This document shows, one piece after another, positions 44,797-53,269 of a stretch of 64,000 nucleotides of DNA. The first letter of the stretch is position 1. Each line of letters opens with the position of its first letter. The stretch covers positions 6,820,001-6,884,000 of the forward strand of contig NZ_CP102770.1 of assembly GCF_038561935.1 (NCBI RefSeq). Direction: 5' to 3'. Origin of the DNA: Myxococcus stipitatus. Lineage in GTDB: Bacteria; Myxococcota; Myxococcia; Myxococcales; Myxococcaceae. The notes beneath the pieces were generated by a model, which was not told the DNA's origin, ran no database searches, and was given only the letters and a program-made list of their open reading frames with translations. A program made the position numbers and the translations under genes.

Positions 44797-45600
44797 ATGC
44801 GCACTGCACTGGCCATCGCTCGCAAGGAGCTGTCCGTCTACTTCACCACGCCGTGGGCCTATGGCGTCTTCACAGCCATGGCGGCGCTCTCGTCGTTCCT
44901 CTTCGTGAACCTGCTCGTGGAGTTCCAGCTGAGACAGGCCGAGGCACGCGCCACGTCGTGGGAGCAGATGTCGCCGAACCTCCATGCGTATCGCAACCTC
45001 ACCGACGGCGTGGTCGTCCCGCTGTGGGGCATCGTCATCGCCATCACGCTGTTCGTCGCGCCCTTCCTCTCGATGCGGCTGTTCGCCGAGGAGAAGCGCA
45101 ACAAGACCTTCGAGCTGCTCATGACCGTGCCCGTGAGGTCCATCGAGCTCGTCCTGGGCAAGTACCTGGGCGGCCTGGGCATCATCACCGCGACGCTGGG
45201 CACCACGCTCATCTTCCCGCTGTTGCTCTCCCTCCATGGCCACGCCGAGTCCGGCACCGCGCTGGACTGGGCCACCGTGCTCCTGGGCTTCGGAGGCGTC
45301 CTGTTGTGGGGCGCCACCTGCATGGCGGTGGGCCTGTTCATCTCCGCGTTGACGGAGAGCCAGATGCTGGCGGCCTTCCTCACCTTCACCGTGCTGCTGC
45401 CGTGGATGATGCTGACCGGCGTCGCGCAGTCCGCGGCGGAGCCCCTGCGCTCCGTGCTGCTGCACCTGTCCTTCGACGCCCAGCTCCACGAGATGACGCG
45501 GGGCATCCTCGAGGTGAAGGCGCTCGTGTTCTTCGCTTCCGTCATCGCCTTCTCGCTGCTGCTCACGCACCGCACCGTGGAGGCGCGGCGATGGGCCTGA
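44797..45600 (+). CDS. ABC-2 type permease, GldF-like
   Basis: 267 residues with six hydrophobic segments. The N-terminus LAIARKELSVYFTTPWAY and the cytoplasmic loop MRLFAEEKRNKTFELLMT are typical of ABC-2 permeases of the GldF/NosY type, where the EE(K/R) region contacts the ATPase. It lies 37 bases after the ATP-binding gene, with AAGGAA upstream of ATG 44797, and 37 bases before the GldG-like gene. It is predicted to form the transmembrane channel with its neighbours. The substrate is not evident. Confidence 0.9.
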   Translation: MRTALAIARKELSVYFTTPWAYGVFTAMAALSSFLFVNLLVEFQLRQAEARATSWEQMSPNLHAYRNLTDGVVVPLWGIVIAITLFVAPFLSMRLFAEEKRNKTFELLMTVPVRSIELVLGKYLGGLGIITATLGTTLIFPLLLSLHGHAESGTALDWATVLLGFGGVLLWGATCMAVGLFISALTESQMLAAFLTFTVLLPWMMLTGVAQSAAEPLRSVLLHLSFDAQLHEMTRGILEVKALVFFASVIAFSLLLTHRTVEARRWA

Positions 45601-45637
45601 TGCAGCCTGTGCTCATGCGAAAGGGAAACCCGGACCC

Positions 45638-47209
45638 ATGAAAGCGACCCACCTCGGTCAGTACCTGGGCGCCCTCGGGCTCATGCTGCTCCTGTCCAGC
45701 CCCGTCACGCTCTTCATCACGTCCGGCAGCCTCGGCGCGGCCATCGTCAAGGCGGGGCTTGGACTGGTGCTGGTGGGCGTGTACCTGGCCACCAACCTCC
45801 GGTCCTTCCGCCAGTTCGCCACGAGCCAGGCGAGCTTCGCCGCCCTGCGCTCCACGCTCATCGTGCTGGGGGTGCTGTGCGGGCTGGTGGCGCTCAACTA
45901 TCTGGCGGCCACGAAGGGGGCGCGGTGGGACCTGACGCAGGGGAGGATCCACTCGCTCTCGCCGCAGACCGTCACCGCGTTGGAGTCGCTGCAGGAGAAG
46001 GTCGTCGCCATCGGCTTCATACCGCCCACGCATGACGCCAACGCGCTGCTGGAGTCGCTGTTCCAGCGCTACCACGAGCAGGCGCCGGAGCGCTTCGAGT
46101 ACCAGCTCCTCGACCCGAGCAGCAGCCCGGAGCTGGCCGCGCGGTTCAACCTCAGGCCGGGCCAAGCCAGCGTCGTGCTGGTCCGAGGAGAGGGCCTCAA
46201 CGCCCCGCACACCACCGCCGCCAGCGTCTCCGAGCAGGACCTGACCAACGCCCTCATCCGGCTGACGTCGGTGGGCACGCAGCGCGTGTACTTCATCACG
46301 GGCCATGGCGAATGGCCGCTCGAGAAGGAGCAGGCGAACCCCACCGACCCTGGCGCGGCGCTGTCGGAGCTGCGCCGACAGCTGCTCCACGAAGGCTACG
46401 CCGCGGACGCGATGTACCTGGTGGGCACGACGGACATCCCGCGCGACGCCTCGCTCGTCATCATCGCGGGAGCCAGGGTGCCGTACACGCAGCCGGAGGT
46501 GGAGGTGCTGCGCAAGTACCTGGCCGGCGGTGGCCGCCTGCTCTACTTCACGGATGTCGGGCTGGAGGATGGGCTCGGGCCGCTGCTGGCCGAGTACGGC
46601 ATCCAGCTCGACGAGGGCGTCGCCGCGGACTCGCAATTCAACAGCGGCAACCCCTACGTGCTTGTCTCCAAGTTCTACAGCAACCACACCATCGTCCAGC
46701 CGCTGGTGCAGCGCAACCTGACCGTGCAGCTGCCCATGGTGCGAAGCCTCGGCCTGCTGAGGGAAGGGATGGCTCCGGGCGTGCGCGTGGAGCCGATGGT
46801 CCACACCTCGCAGAACGGCTGGGTGGAGACCACGCCCGCCCAGAACGCGGTGCCCTCCGATGGAGAGAAGGCGGGTCAGCTCACGCTCGCCGCCGCCATC
46901 ACCCGCGACACGAGCGACGTGCCCGACAAGCGCTTCGGCGAGGCACGGCTCGTGGTGCTGGGTGACGCGGACCTGCTCCTGGATTCCAACTGGGGACATG
47001 AGCCCAACCGCAACCTGGTGATGAACGCGCTGGCCTGGGCGTCCCATCAAGTGGCCCGAATCACCGTGCGACCTCCGGACCGGGAGGTGTCGACGCTGGA
47101 GCTGGACATGTCCGCCGTGAAACGCATGCGCTTCATCGCCACCGACCTGTTCCCTCTCACGCTGATGGGCCTGGGCATCGCCATCTGGCTGGCGCGGCGG
47201 CACAAGTGA
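45638..47209 (+). CDS. GldG-family ABC transport auxiliary protein
   Basis: 523 residues. Three N-terminal membrane segments (within about 1-92) precede a large periplasmic domain. The domain starts WDLTQGRIHSLSPQTVTALES, the hallmark of the GldG/ABC_transp_aux family (N-x-R-x-D-x-T-x-x-x-x-x-S-L). A conserved VYFITGHGEWPL and a final membrane anchor (LFPLTLMGLGIAIWLARR) follow. GldG proteins partner GldF permeases. The stop overlaps the GTG start of the DUF4340 gene by 4 bases, implying coupled translation and a shared complex. Confidence 0.9.
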   Translation: MKATHLGQYLGALGLMLLLSSPVTLFITSGSLGAAIVKAGLGLVLVGVYLATNLRSFRQFATSQASFAALRSTLIVLGVLCGLVALNYLAATKGARWDLTQGRIHSLSPQTVTALESLQEKVVAIGFIPPTHDANALLESLFQRYHEQAPERFEYQLLDPSSSPELAARFNLRPGQASVVLVRGEGLNAPHTTAASVSEQDLTNALIRLTSVGTQRVYFITGHGEWPLEKEQANPTDPGAALSELRRQLLHEGYAADAMYLVGTTDIPRDASLVIIAGARVPYTQPEVEVLRKYLAGGGRLLYFTDVGLEDGLGPLLAEYGIQLDEGVAADSQFNSGNPYVLVSKFYSNHTIVQPLVQRNLTVQLPMVRSLGLLREGMAPGVRVEPMVHTSQNGWVETTPAQNAVPSDGEKAGQLTLAAAITRDTSDVPDKRFGEARLVVLGDADLLLDSNWGHEPNRNLVMNALAWASHQVARITVRPPDREVSTLELDMSAVKRMRFIATDLFPLTLMGLGIAIWLARRHK

Positions 47210-48711
47210 GCGCCACGGGGAAGAGCATGGTCGCGCTGCTCGTCCTCGGCGCCGGAGGTCTGGGCTTCTACGCGTGGCGCGGTTCCCAGCGGCCCTCGGC
47301 ACCGAAGGTCCGCGAGCAGCACGCCGACTCCGAGCAGCTCTTCGCCCCTCCTCGCGCTCAGGGCACCCAGGCGCCCGCGCCCGTCTTCACGCACATCACC
47401 GTCCGGGCCCAGGGAACCACCACCGAGCTGTCTCGCGAGCAGAAGGGCGAGTGGCGACTGGTGGCTCCCGTGAAGGCCCGCGCGGAGGCCGCCGCCGTGG
47501 AGGCCCTGCTCGAGACGCTGGGCAGCTCGACGGCCAGCCCCGTCGTGAATGAAGCCCCCACCGACGCGGACCTGGAGAAGTACGGCCTCCGCTCGCCTGT
47601 CTTCACCGTCACGGCCCGGGCCTACCTTCCGGACGCCAGCGGCGGCGGTGCCGATGACCCGAGCCGCCTGCACACCGTGACGCTGCACGGTGGCGTCGAG
47701 AACACGTTCGATGGCTCCGTGTACGTGCGCCGCGAGGGCGACCCCAAGGTGTACGCGGCACAGGGCTCCGTGCGGTGGAGCCTGGACAAGGACACCTTCG
47801 CGCTGCGCTCGAAGGAGCTGCTCGGTGAGCTGGAGACCGCATCCCTCGTGAGCATCGAGGTGCGGGCGCAAGGACGCGGCTACGTCCTGGAGCACGAGGT
47901 GGGCACGCCGCGCTGGCGGCTGACGAAGCCCGTGGCCGAGCGCGCGGACGAGGCCCGCATCTCCGGCTTGCTGAAGTCGCTGAAGGAGCAGCGGGCGCTC
48001 TCGTTCCCCGAGGACTCACCTTCCCTGCGCAAGAAGCTCGGCCTGGAGGCGCCCTACGTCGACGCACGCTTCACCCTTCGCTCGGGCGAGCCGGTTCGCA
48101 TCCGCCTGGCGCAGGTGACGGAAGAGGGCGTCGTGCGCGTCCATGCGCTGCGGGAGCAAGGCGCTCACGCGGTGCTGGGCGAAGTCCCGGAGAGCGCGCT
48201 CGCCGTGCTGGACGTCGACGTGCGCGAGCTGAAGGACCAGCACGTGCTGAGCTTCCGCCGCGAGGACGTGCGGCGCGTGGTGTTCCATCCCGGCGGCGGC
48301 GCGCCCCCCATCACCGTGGCCAACCTGGCGCCCGGTGATGGCGGCACCGAGGCATGGCACGTGGAGTCGCCGACGCCGGGCAAGGCCCAGCACTTCCGCG
48401 TGGTGTCCCTGCTGCGCGCGCTGGGCTCGCTCAAGGCGACCGCCTTCGGCGAGGCGAAGCCCCGAAGCTGGGCGAAGTACGGCATCAGCGAGAGCTCCGC
48501 GGGCGTGCGGTTGCTCAATCAGGAAGGCCTCGAGCTCGCGCGGCTATGGCTGGGCACCCCCGTCCCGGACTCCGCCGACATGAGCTACGCGCGCGGCTCC
48601 GGACCCGAGGTGCTGGAGGTCGGTCTGGAAGGACTCGAGCTGCCGCGACGGGCCGAGGACCTCACCGACGCCCTCCCCGCTCCCGCGCCAGACGACGCCG
48701 CCACCCCTTGA
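47206..48711 (+). CDS. DUF4340 membrane-anchored protein of the Gld-like operon
   Basis: 501 residues from GTG 47206, whose codon overlaps the upstream stop (GTGA). A single N-terminal anchor (about 9-25, MVALLVLGAGGLGFYAW) is followed by three copies of a DUF4340-type unit, each with W-x-L/V-x-x-P and a pair of helices (GEWRLVAPVKARAEA, PRWRLTKPVAERADE, AWHVESPTPGKAQ). DUF4340 genes frequently follow gldF/gldG homologues, so it is probably the fourth subunit, facing the periplasm. Function otherwise unknown. It is the last gene of the operon; the 217 bases that follow contain a short inverted repeat. Confidence 0.85.
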   Translation: MSATGKSMVALLVLGAGGLGFYAWRGSQRPSAPKVREQHADSEQLFAPPRAQGTQAPAPVFTHITVRAQGTTTELSREQKGEWRLVAPVKARAEAAAVEALLETLGSSTASPVVNEAPTDADLEKYGLRSPVFTVTARAYLPDASGGGADDPSRLHTVTLHGGVENTFDGSVYVRREGDPKVYAAQGSVRWSLDKDTFALRSKELLGELETASLVSIEVRAQGRGYVLEHEVGTPRWRLTKPVAERADEARISGLLKSLKEQRALSFPEDSPSLRKKLGLEAPYVDARFTLRSGEPVRIRLAQVTEEGVVRVHALREQGAHAVLGEVPESALAVLDVDVRELKDQHVLSFRREDVRRVVFHPGGGAPPITVANLAPGDGGTEAWHVESPTPGKAQHFRVVSLLRALGSLKATAFGEAKPRSWAKYGISESSAGVRLLNQEGLELARLWLGTPVPDSADMSYARGSGPEVLEVGLEGLELPRRAEDLTDALPAPAPDDAATP

Positions 48712-48789
48712 TGTTGCGGTAACCCCGTAAGTCTCTCAATCCAAGATGTCCCATGTTGACGCGGCGCACTGCCCGTTTGACGCGGGACC

Positions 48790-48807
48790 CGTGCGCATTC
48801 ACGCACG
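48790..48807. promoter_or_regulatory. Inverted repeat upstream of hpd
   Basis: CGTGCG (48790-48795) and CGCACG (48802-48807) with a 6-base spacer, 122-139 bases before the hpd ATG. It could be a regulator site for tyrosine catabolism or a weak hairpin after the ABC operon. No clear -10/-35 pair accompanies it. Confidence 0.35.
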
Positions 48808-48928
48808 GCCTCGCCCTGGAGACTGTGGAGAGGACTGACAATCTCTGGCAGTTCTTTGTGCTTTCCTCCCCGGAAGCACCTGCCTACCTTTTCGGTCACA
48901 CTCGTAGACGATGTGCGGAGGCACTCTC

Positions 48929-49999
48929 ATGGTCAGCGCTGCGGAAAATCCTCTTGGGCTGAACGGCTTTGAGTTCGTGGAGTTCACGAGCCCCGCACCC
49001 GAGGCGATGATCAAGCTGGTGGAGGCGCTGGGCTTCACCGCCTACTCCAAGCATCCGACCAAGGAGCTGGTCCGCTACAAGCAGGGCGACATCAACCTGC
49101 TCATCAGCCGTGAGCCTTCCGGCCAGGCCGCCGACTTCCGGGCCGCGCATGGTCCTTCCGCCAACGCCATGGCGTTCCGCGTGGGCAATGCCCGCACGTC
49201 CTATGAGCTGGCGCTGGAGCGCGGCGCCATCGCGGCGGACCCGACCACCAGCTCCCTGGGCGAGGGCTACTATGTCATCCAGGGCATCGGTGGCAGCCTG
49301 CTGTATCTCATCGACCGGCACGGGCCGAGCGGCACCATCTACGACTCCTGGGAGCAGATTCCCGGCGCCGCGGAGGCGGAGGCGCGCAACAGCGTGGGCC
49401 TGGAGTCGCTGGACCACCTGACGCACAACGTGCGCCGGGGCCAGATGCGCACCTGGTCGACCTTCTACAACCGCATCTTCGGCTTCACCGAGCAGAAGTA
49501 CTTCGACATCAAGGGCCAGGCCACGGGCCTGTTCAGCCAGGCGATGATTGCGCCGGACCGCAACATCCGGATTCCGCTCAACGAGAGCCAGGACGACAAG
49601 TCCCAGATTGAAGAGTTCATCCGCCTGTACAAGGGCGAGGGCATCCAGCACCTGGCCCTGTCCACCCAGGACATCTACGGCACCGTCGAGAAGCTGCGCG
49701 CCCGAGGCGTGCTGCTCCAGGACACGCTCGACACGTACTACGACCTGGTCGACAAGCGCGTGCCGAACCACGGCGAGGACTTGGCGCGGATGAAGAAGAA
49801 CCGCATCCTCATCGACGGCAACGAGCAGGAGGGCCTGCTCCTGCAGATCTTCACCGAGAACCTCTTCGGCCCCATCTTCTTCGAGATCATCCAGCGCAAG
49901 GGCAACGAGGGCTTCGGCAACGGCAACTTCCAGGCGCTCTTCGAGTCCATCGAGCTGGACCAGATCCGCCGCGGCGTCATCAAGGTCGACAAGCGGTAG
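48929..49999 (+). CDS. hpd: 4-Hydroxyphenylpyruvate dioxygenase
   Basis: 356 residues. Converts 4-hydroxyphenylpyruvate to homogentisate in tyrosine catabolism, with Fe(II). The three iron ligands fit the family: H163 (LDHLTHNV), H241 (IQHLALST) and E319 (FFEIIQRKG). C-terminal NGNFQALFESIE is diagnostic. It has two vicinal-oxygen-chelate halves. ATG 48929 is preferred over the ATG at 48911 because GGAGG sits 7 bases before it and family N-termini start here. hmgA follows after 30 bases, so the two successive steps are probably co-transcribed. Confidence 0.97.
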   Translation: MVSAAENPLGLNGFEFVEFTSPAPEAMIKLVEALGFTAYSKHPTKELVRYKQGDINLLISREPSGQAADFRAAHGPSANAMAFRVGNARTSYELALERGAIAADPTTSSLGEGYYVIQGIGGSLLYLIDRHGPSGTIYDSWEQIPGAAEAEARNSVGLESLDHLTHNVRRGQMRTWSTFYNRIFGFTEQKYFDIKGQATGLFSQAMIAPDRNIRIPLNESQDDKSQIEEFIRLYKGEGIQHLALSTQDIYGTVEKLRARGVLLQDTLDTYYDLVDKRVPNHGEDLARMKKNRILIDGNEQEGLLLQIFTENLFGPIFFEIIQRKGNEGFGNGNFQALFESIELDQIRRGVIKVDKR

Positions 50000-50029
50000 C
50001 CGTCAGCCCGACATCTTCGGAGGCATGCT

Positions 50030-51367
50030 GTGACTCTCGAGAATCGAAGCGCGGTAACTCCGAAGAGCGGGCTGCGCAAGGCGCCCGGCGACTACCTCTC
50101 CGGATTCGGAAACGAGTTCGCGACCGAGGCCGTCGCGGGCGCCCTCCCCGTGGGGCAGAACTCTCCGCAGCGAGCCCCCTTCGGGCTCTACGCGGAGCAG
50201 CTCTCCGGCACGGCCTTCACCGCGACGCGCCGGGAGAACCGGCGCTCCTGGCTGTACCGGCTGCGGCCCAGCGCCAACCACGCGTCCTTCAAGGTCCACC
50301 CGCAGGGGCTCCTGCGCGGCGGGCCGTTCGACGAGGTTCCCCCCACGCCCAACCGGCTGCGGTGGAGCCCCCTGCCCGCACCCACGGAGCCCACGGACTT
50401 CATCGAGGGCTGGGTCACCTACGCGGGCAACGGAGACCCGGGTGTCGGCGCAGGCGTCGCCGTCCATCTGTACCGCGCCAACCGGTCCATGACGGACAAG
50501 GTGTTCTTCGACGCCGACGGTGAGCTGCTCATCGTTCCGCAGGCCGGCAAGCTCACGCTCGTGACGGAGATGGGCGTGCTGGACTTGCGGCCCGGCGAGG
50601 TCGGCGTGGTGCCTCGCGGCGTGCGCTTCCGCGCGGAGCTGCCCGAGGGCCCCGTCGCCGGATACATCTGTGAGAACCATGGCGCCCTCTTCCGCCTGCC
50701 GGACCTGGGGCCCATCGGCGCCAATGGACTCGCCAACGCGCGGGACTTCCTGACGCCCGTGGCCGCGTTCGAGGACGTGGACCGCCCGACGCTCGTCATC
50801 CAGAAGTTCCAGGGCCGGCTGTGGTCCTCGCAGTTCGACCACTCGCCGCTCGACGTGGTGGCGTGGCACGGCAACCTGGCGCCGTACAAGTACGACCTCG
50901 CGCGGTTCAACACCGTCGGCACGGTGAGCTACGACCATCCGGACCCGTCCATCTTCACGGTGCTGACGTCGCCCAGCGAGGTGCCGGGCACGGCCAACTG
51001 CGACTTCGTCATCTTCCCGCCTCGGTGGATGGTGGCGGAGAACACCTTCCGGCCGCCCTACTTCCACCGCAACGTGATGAGCGAGTTCATGGGGCTGGTG
51101 CATGGCGTGTACGACGCGAAGGCCGGCGGCTTTGCTCCGGGCGGTGCGTCGCTGCACAACTGCATGAGCGGCCATGGACCGGACCGCTCCAGCTACGAGC
51201 AGGCGGTGAAGGTGGACCTGAAGCCGCACAAGATCCAGGACACGCTGGCGTTCATGTTCGAGTCCCGCTGGGTCTTCCGTCCCACGCGCTTCGCGATGGA
51301 GACGCCCGCGATGCAGCTGGACTACGACCACTGCTGGGACGGCTTCGAGAAGGCCCGCCTGCCTTGA
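50030..51367 (+). CDS. hmgA: Homogentisate 1,2-dioxygenase
   Basis: 445 residues. Opens the ring of homogentisate to maleylacetoacetate, using Fe(II). The N-terminal YLSGFGNEFATEA is typical, as are NRRSWLYRLRPSANH, and PPYFHRNVMSEFMG with the His/Glu iron ligands. HNCMSGHGPD supplies the other His. GTG 50030 is used, with GGAGG 6 bases upstream. It is directly downstream of hpd, and its stop overlaps the next gene's start. Fumarylacetoacetase and maleylacetoacetate isomerase, the next steps, are not in the window. Confidence 0.97.
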   Translation: MTLENRSAVTPKSGLRKAPGDYLSGFGNEFATEAVAGALPVGQNSPQRAPFGLYAEQLSGTAFTATRRENRRSWLYRLRPSANHASFKVHPQGLLRGGPFDEVPPTPNRLRWSPLPAPTEPTDFIEGWVTYAGNGDPGVGAGVAVHLYRANRSMTDKVFFDADGELLIVPQAGKLTLVTEMGVLDLRPGEVGVVPRGVRFRAELPEGPVAGYICENHGALFRLPDLGPIGANGLANARDFLTPVAAFEDVDRPTLVIQKFQGRLWSSQFDHSPLDVVAWHGNLAPYKYDLARFNTVGTVSYDHPDPSIFTVLTSPSEVPGTANCDFVIFPPRWMVAENTFRPPYFHRNVMSEFMGLVHGVYDAKAGGFAPGGASLHNCMSGHGPDRSSYEQAVKVDLKPHKIQDTLAFMFESRWVFRPTRFAMETPAMQLDYDHCWDGFEKARLP

Positions 51368-51732
51368 GCCTTCCAACCCGGCAGCGCGTCTACACGACGC
51401 CTCCCGACGTCACGCTCTGCCCGGTGGACTCACTGGAGGACCCGGGCGCGCGCAACATCGTGATGCAGATTGAAGAGGCCTTCTTCCATGGCTTCCTCGT
51501 GCGCAGGGGTGACCAGGTCCTCGGCTACGTGGACCGGTGTCCCCATGCGGGCCTGCCCCTGGCGAAGGTGCTGGACCAGTACCTGACTCCCGACAAGCAG
51601 CTCATCCAGTGCTCGTGGCATGGGGCCCTCTTCCAGGTGGCGGATGGCCAGTGCGTGGGAGGCCCGTGCCATGGCGCTTCGCTGACGCCCTGGCCCGTGA
51701 AGGTCGAAGGCGGAATGGTCGTCACCGCCTGA
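51364..51732 (+). CDS. Rieske [2Fe-2S] ferredoxin-like protein coupled to hmgA
   Basis: 122 residues from TTG 51364, whose codon overlaps the hmgA stop (TTGA). GTG 51424 is an alternative start but would cut the domain's first strand. The Rieske cluster motifs are C-P-H-A-G and C-S-W-H-G (CPHAGLPL, CSWHGALF), separated by about 20 residues. It is soluble, small and a probable electron carrier. It is tightly coupled to the homogentisate pathway although neither hpd nor hmgA needs a reductase, so a further oxygenase step or another partner is implied (inference). Confidence 0.88.
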   Translation: MSLPTRQRVYTTPPDVTLCPVDSLEDPGARNIVMQIEEAFFHGFLVRRGDQVLGYVDRCPHAGLPLAKVLDQYLTPDKQLIQCSWHGALFQVADGQCVGGPCHGASLTPWPVKVEGGMVVTA

Positions 51733-51734
51733 GC

Positions 51735-52451
51735 TCACGCGGGTGATGGAGTCCGGCTCGCGTGGGCCAGCGCGCTCTCCGTGCGGCATCCGACGATGGC
51801 GGGCGCCGCGTGGATGAGCGAGTCGTCGGTCAGCGCCTCCACCATGAAGCGCGCATAGTCCACGCGCCGCGTCCGGTTGCTCGCGAGCACCGGGTCGCCG
51901 ACATGGTGGCTCCACACGGGCAGCCCCTGGCTCTCGCCTTCCTCCAGGTCACTGCCTCGGACGACCGTCCATCGCCGGTTGCTGGCGAAGATGCGGCGGC
52001 ACGCCTCCACCTGGTCATCGACATCCACCGCACGCAGGGCACGGGCCAGCCAGGTGACGACACGGACGCCAGCCTTGAATTGCCACGAGTATTGGTCCTT
52101 GCCGTCCTTGGAGATGTGCCAGCCGCACGAGAAGACCAGGCGCGCACCGGGCGCGGCGAAGTCGAGCACCGCCTGCGCCGTGCCTGACGAGTATTGCCGC
52201 ACACCCCAGGGAGCCAGCACCGTCAGCACGCCGTCACAGCCGGCGACGGCCGCGCGGACGACGTCCCGGTCATTCGTCGGTCCCGGGATGACCGTCATCC
52301 GGTCCGCGAACTCCGCGAGCTTCGGGACACTGCGCTCCCGACAGACACCGACGACCTCGTAGCCCCGGTCCAGCGCGTGCCGGACCATGTACTGCCCGAG
52401 CTTCCCCGAGGCGCCGATGATGCAGACCTTCTGCACCTGCTGCGTGCCCAT
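51735..52451 (-). CDS. NAD(P)-binding NmrA/atypical SDR protein
   Basis: 238 residues. The N-terminal KVCIIGASGKLGQYMVRHAL is a Rossmann dinucleotide-binding signature (GxxGxxG). VVGVCRERSVPKL and VIPGPTNDRDVVRAAVAGCD match the NAD(P)H-binding/NmrA-like branch of extended SDRs, which often act as redox sensors or epimerase-like enzymes. No YxxxK catalytic pair is apparent. GGAG lies 8 bases before ATG 52451. It is convergent with the Rieske gene, with only 2 bases between the stops. Confidence 0.85.
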   Translation of the reverse strand: MGTQQVQKVCIIGASGKLGQYMVRHALDRGYEVVGVCRERSVPKLAEFADRMTVIPGPTNDRDVVRAAVAGCDGVLTVLAPWGVRQYSSGTAQAVLDFAAPGARLVFSCGWHISKDGKDQYSWQFKAGVRVVTWLARALRAVDVDDQVEACRRIFASNRRWTVVRGSDLEEGESQGLPVWSHHVGDPVLASNRTRRVDYARFMVEALTDDSLIHAAPAIVGCRTESALAHASRTPSPA

Positions 52452-52534
52452 GACCTCGCTCCGTCCTCTCGTTCCTGTCCTGTCCCTGCAACAGGAGAAC
52501 GCGCCGTCAATCCGGCGATTGCATGGAGCGGAGT

Positions 52535-53269
52535 CTAGACCTCCAGCAGCACGTAGCGCTGGTCCGGGGTGTGGCGCGCGAGCAGCGGCATCGCGACGTT
52601 GTAGACAGGGATGCCGCTCTTGGTCTGTCCCCGGAGCGCGCCATGGTGCGCGTGGCCGTGGAACACCGCCTCCGCGCCGTAGTGGTCAATGGGCATGGCC
52701 AGGCGGCTCGTCCCGAGGAAGGGGCGGATCTCGATGTTCTCCCCCTCCAACGTCTCCGGGATGGGGGCGTAGTGCATGATGATGACCTTCCTGGGCGTGT
52801 CCAGGTGGCTCAGCGCGGCCTCCAGCTTGAGCGACTCCGTCACCGCCTCCTGCACGAAGGCCTTCGTCTGGGGCTCACCGAAGGCCTGCAGCGTGGCGTT
52901 GCCATAGCCGCCGCCAAAGCCCTTCACGCCCGCGACGCCCAGCACCTTCTCGAAGATGAAGTGGTCCCCGTCGAGGATGTGCACCCCCGCCTTGGCCAGC
53001 TCGGCGCAGATCTCCTTCACCTGTCCATGCTCGTAGTCGTGATTGCCCAGCACGGCCGCGCACGGCACGCGCAGCGCGGACAGGTCCTCGGCGAGCACCT
53101 TGCCCTCCTCCAGGAGGCCACGGTCCGTCAGGTCGCCACACAACACCAACAGGTCCGCCGTGGCGTTGACCTGCTTCACGAGGTGACGGAAGCGTCCGTG
53201 CTGGTCCTCCCGGCAGTGCAAGTCACCGACTGCCGCCAACCGAATTTTCGAGCTCGGGTCCCGCGACAC
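52535..53269 (-). CDS. Calcineurin-like metallophosphoesterase
   Basis: 244 residues. All metal-binding motifs are present: GDLH (about 14-17), GDLTDRG, GNHDYEH, MHYAPIPET, and GHAHHG near the C-terminus. It is predicted to be a cytosolic dinuclear-metal phosphoesterase; the substrate is unknown. GTG 53269 is chosen because AGGGGG lies 6 bases before it and the domain starts soon after. An earlier in-frame start at 53317 would lengthen the overlap with the upstream gene. Even so, the gene overlaps the 3' end of the nucleotidyltransferase gene by 47 bases, implying coupling. Confidence 0.9.
   Translation of the reverse strand: MSRDPSSKIRLAAVGDLHCREDQHGRFRHLVKQVNATADLLVLCGDLTDRGLLEEGKVLAEDLSALRVPCAAVLGNHDYEHGQVKEICAELAKAGVHILDGDHFIFEKVLGVAGVKGFGGGYGNATLQAFGEPQTKAFVQEAVTESLKLEAALSHLDTPRKVIIMHYAPIPETLEGENIEIRPFLGTSRLAMPIDHYGAEAVFHGHAHHGALRGQTKSGIPVYNVAMPLLARHTPDQRYVLLEV

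Noticed and set aside
48845..48870. Sigma-54 promoter before hpd (TGGCAG ... TGTGC)
   Set aside because: The spacing between GG and GC is 11 bases instead of 10, so it does not meet the consensus.
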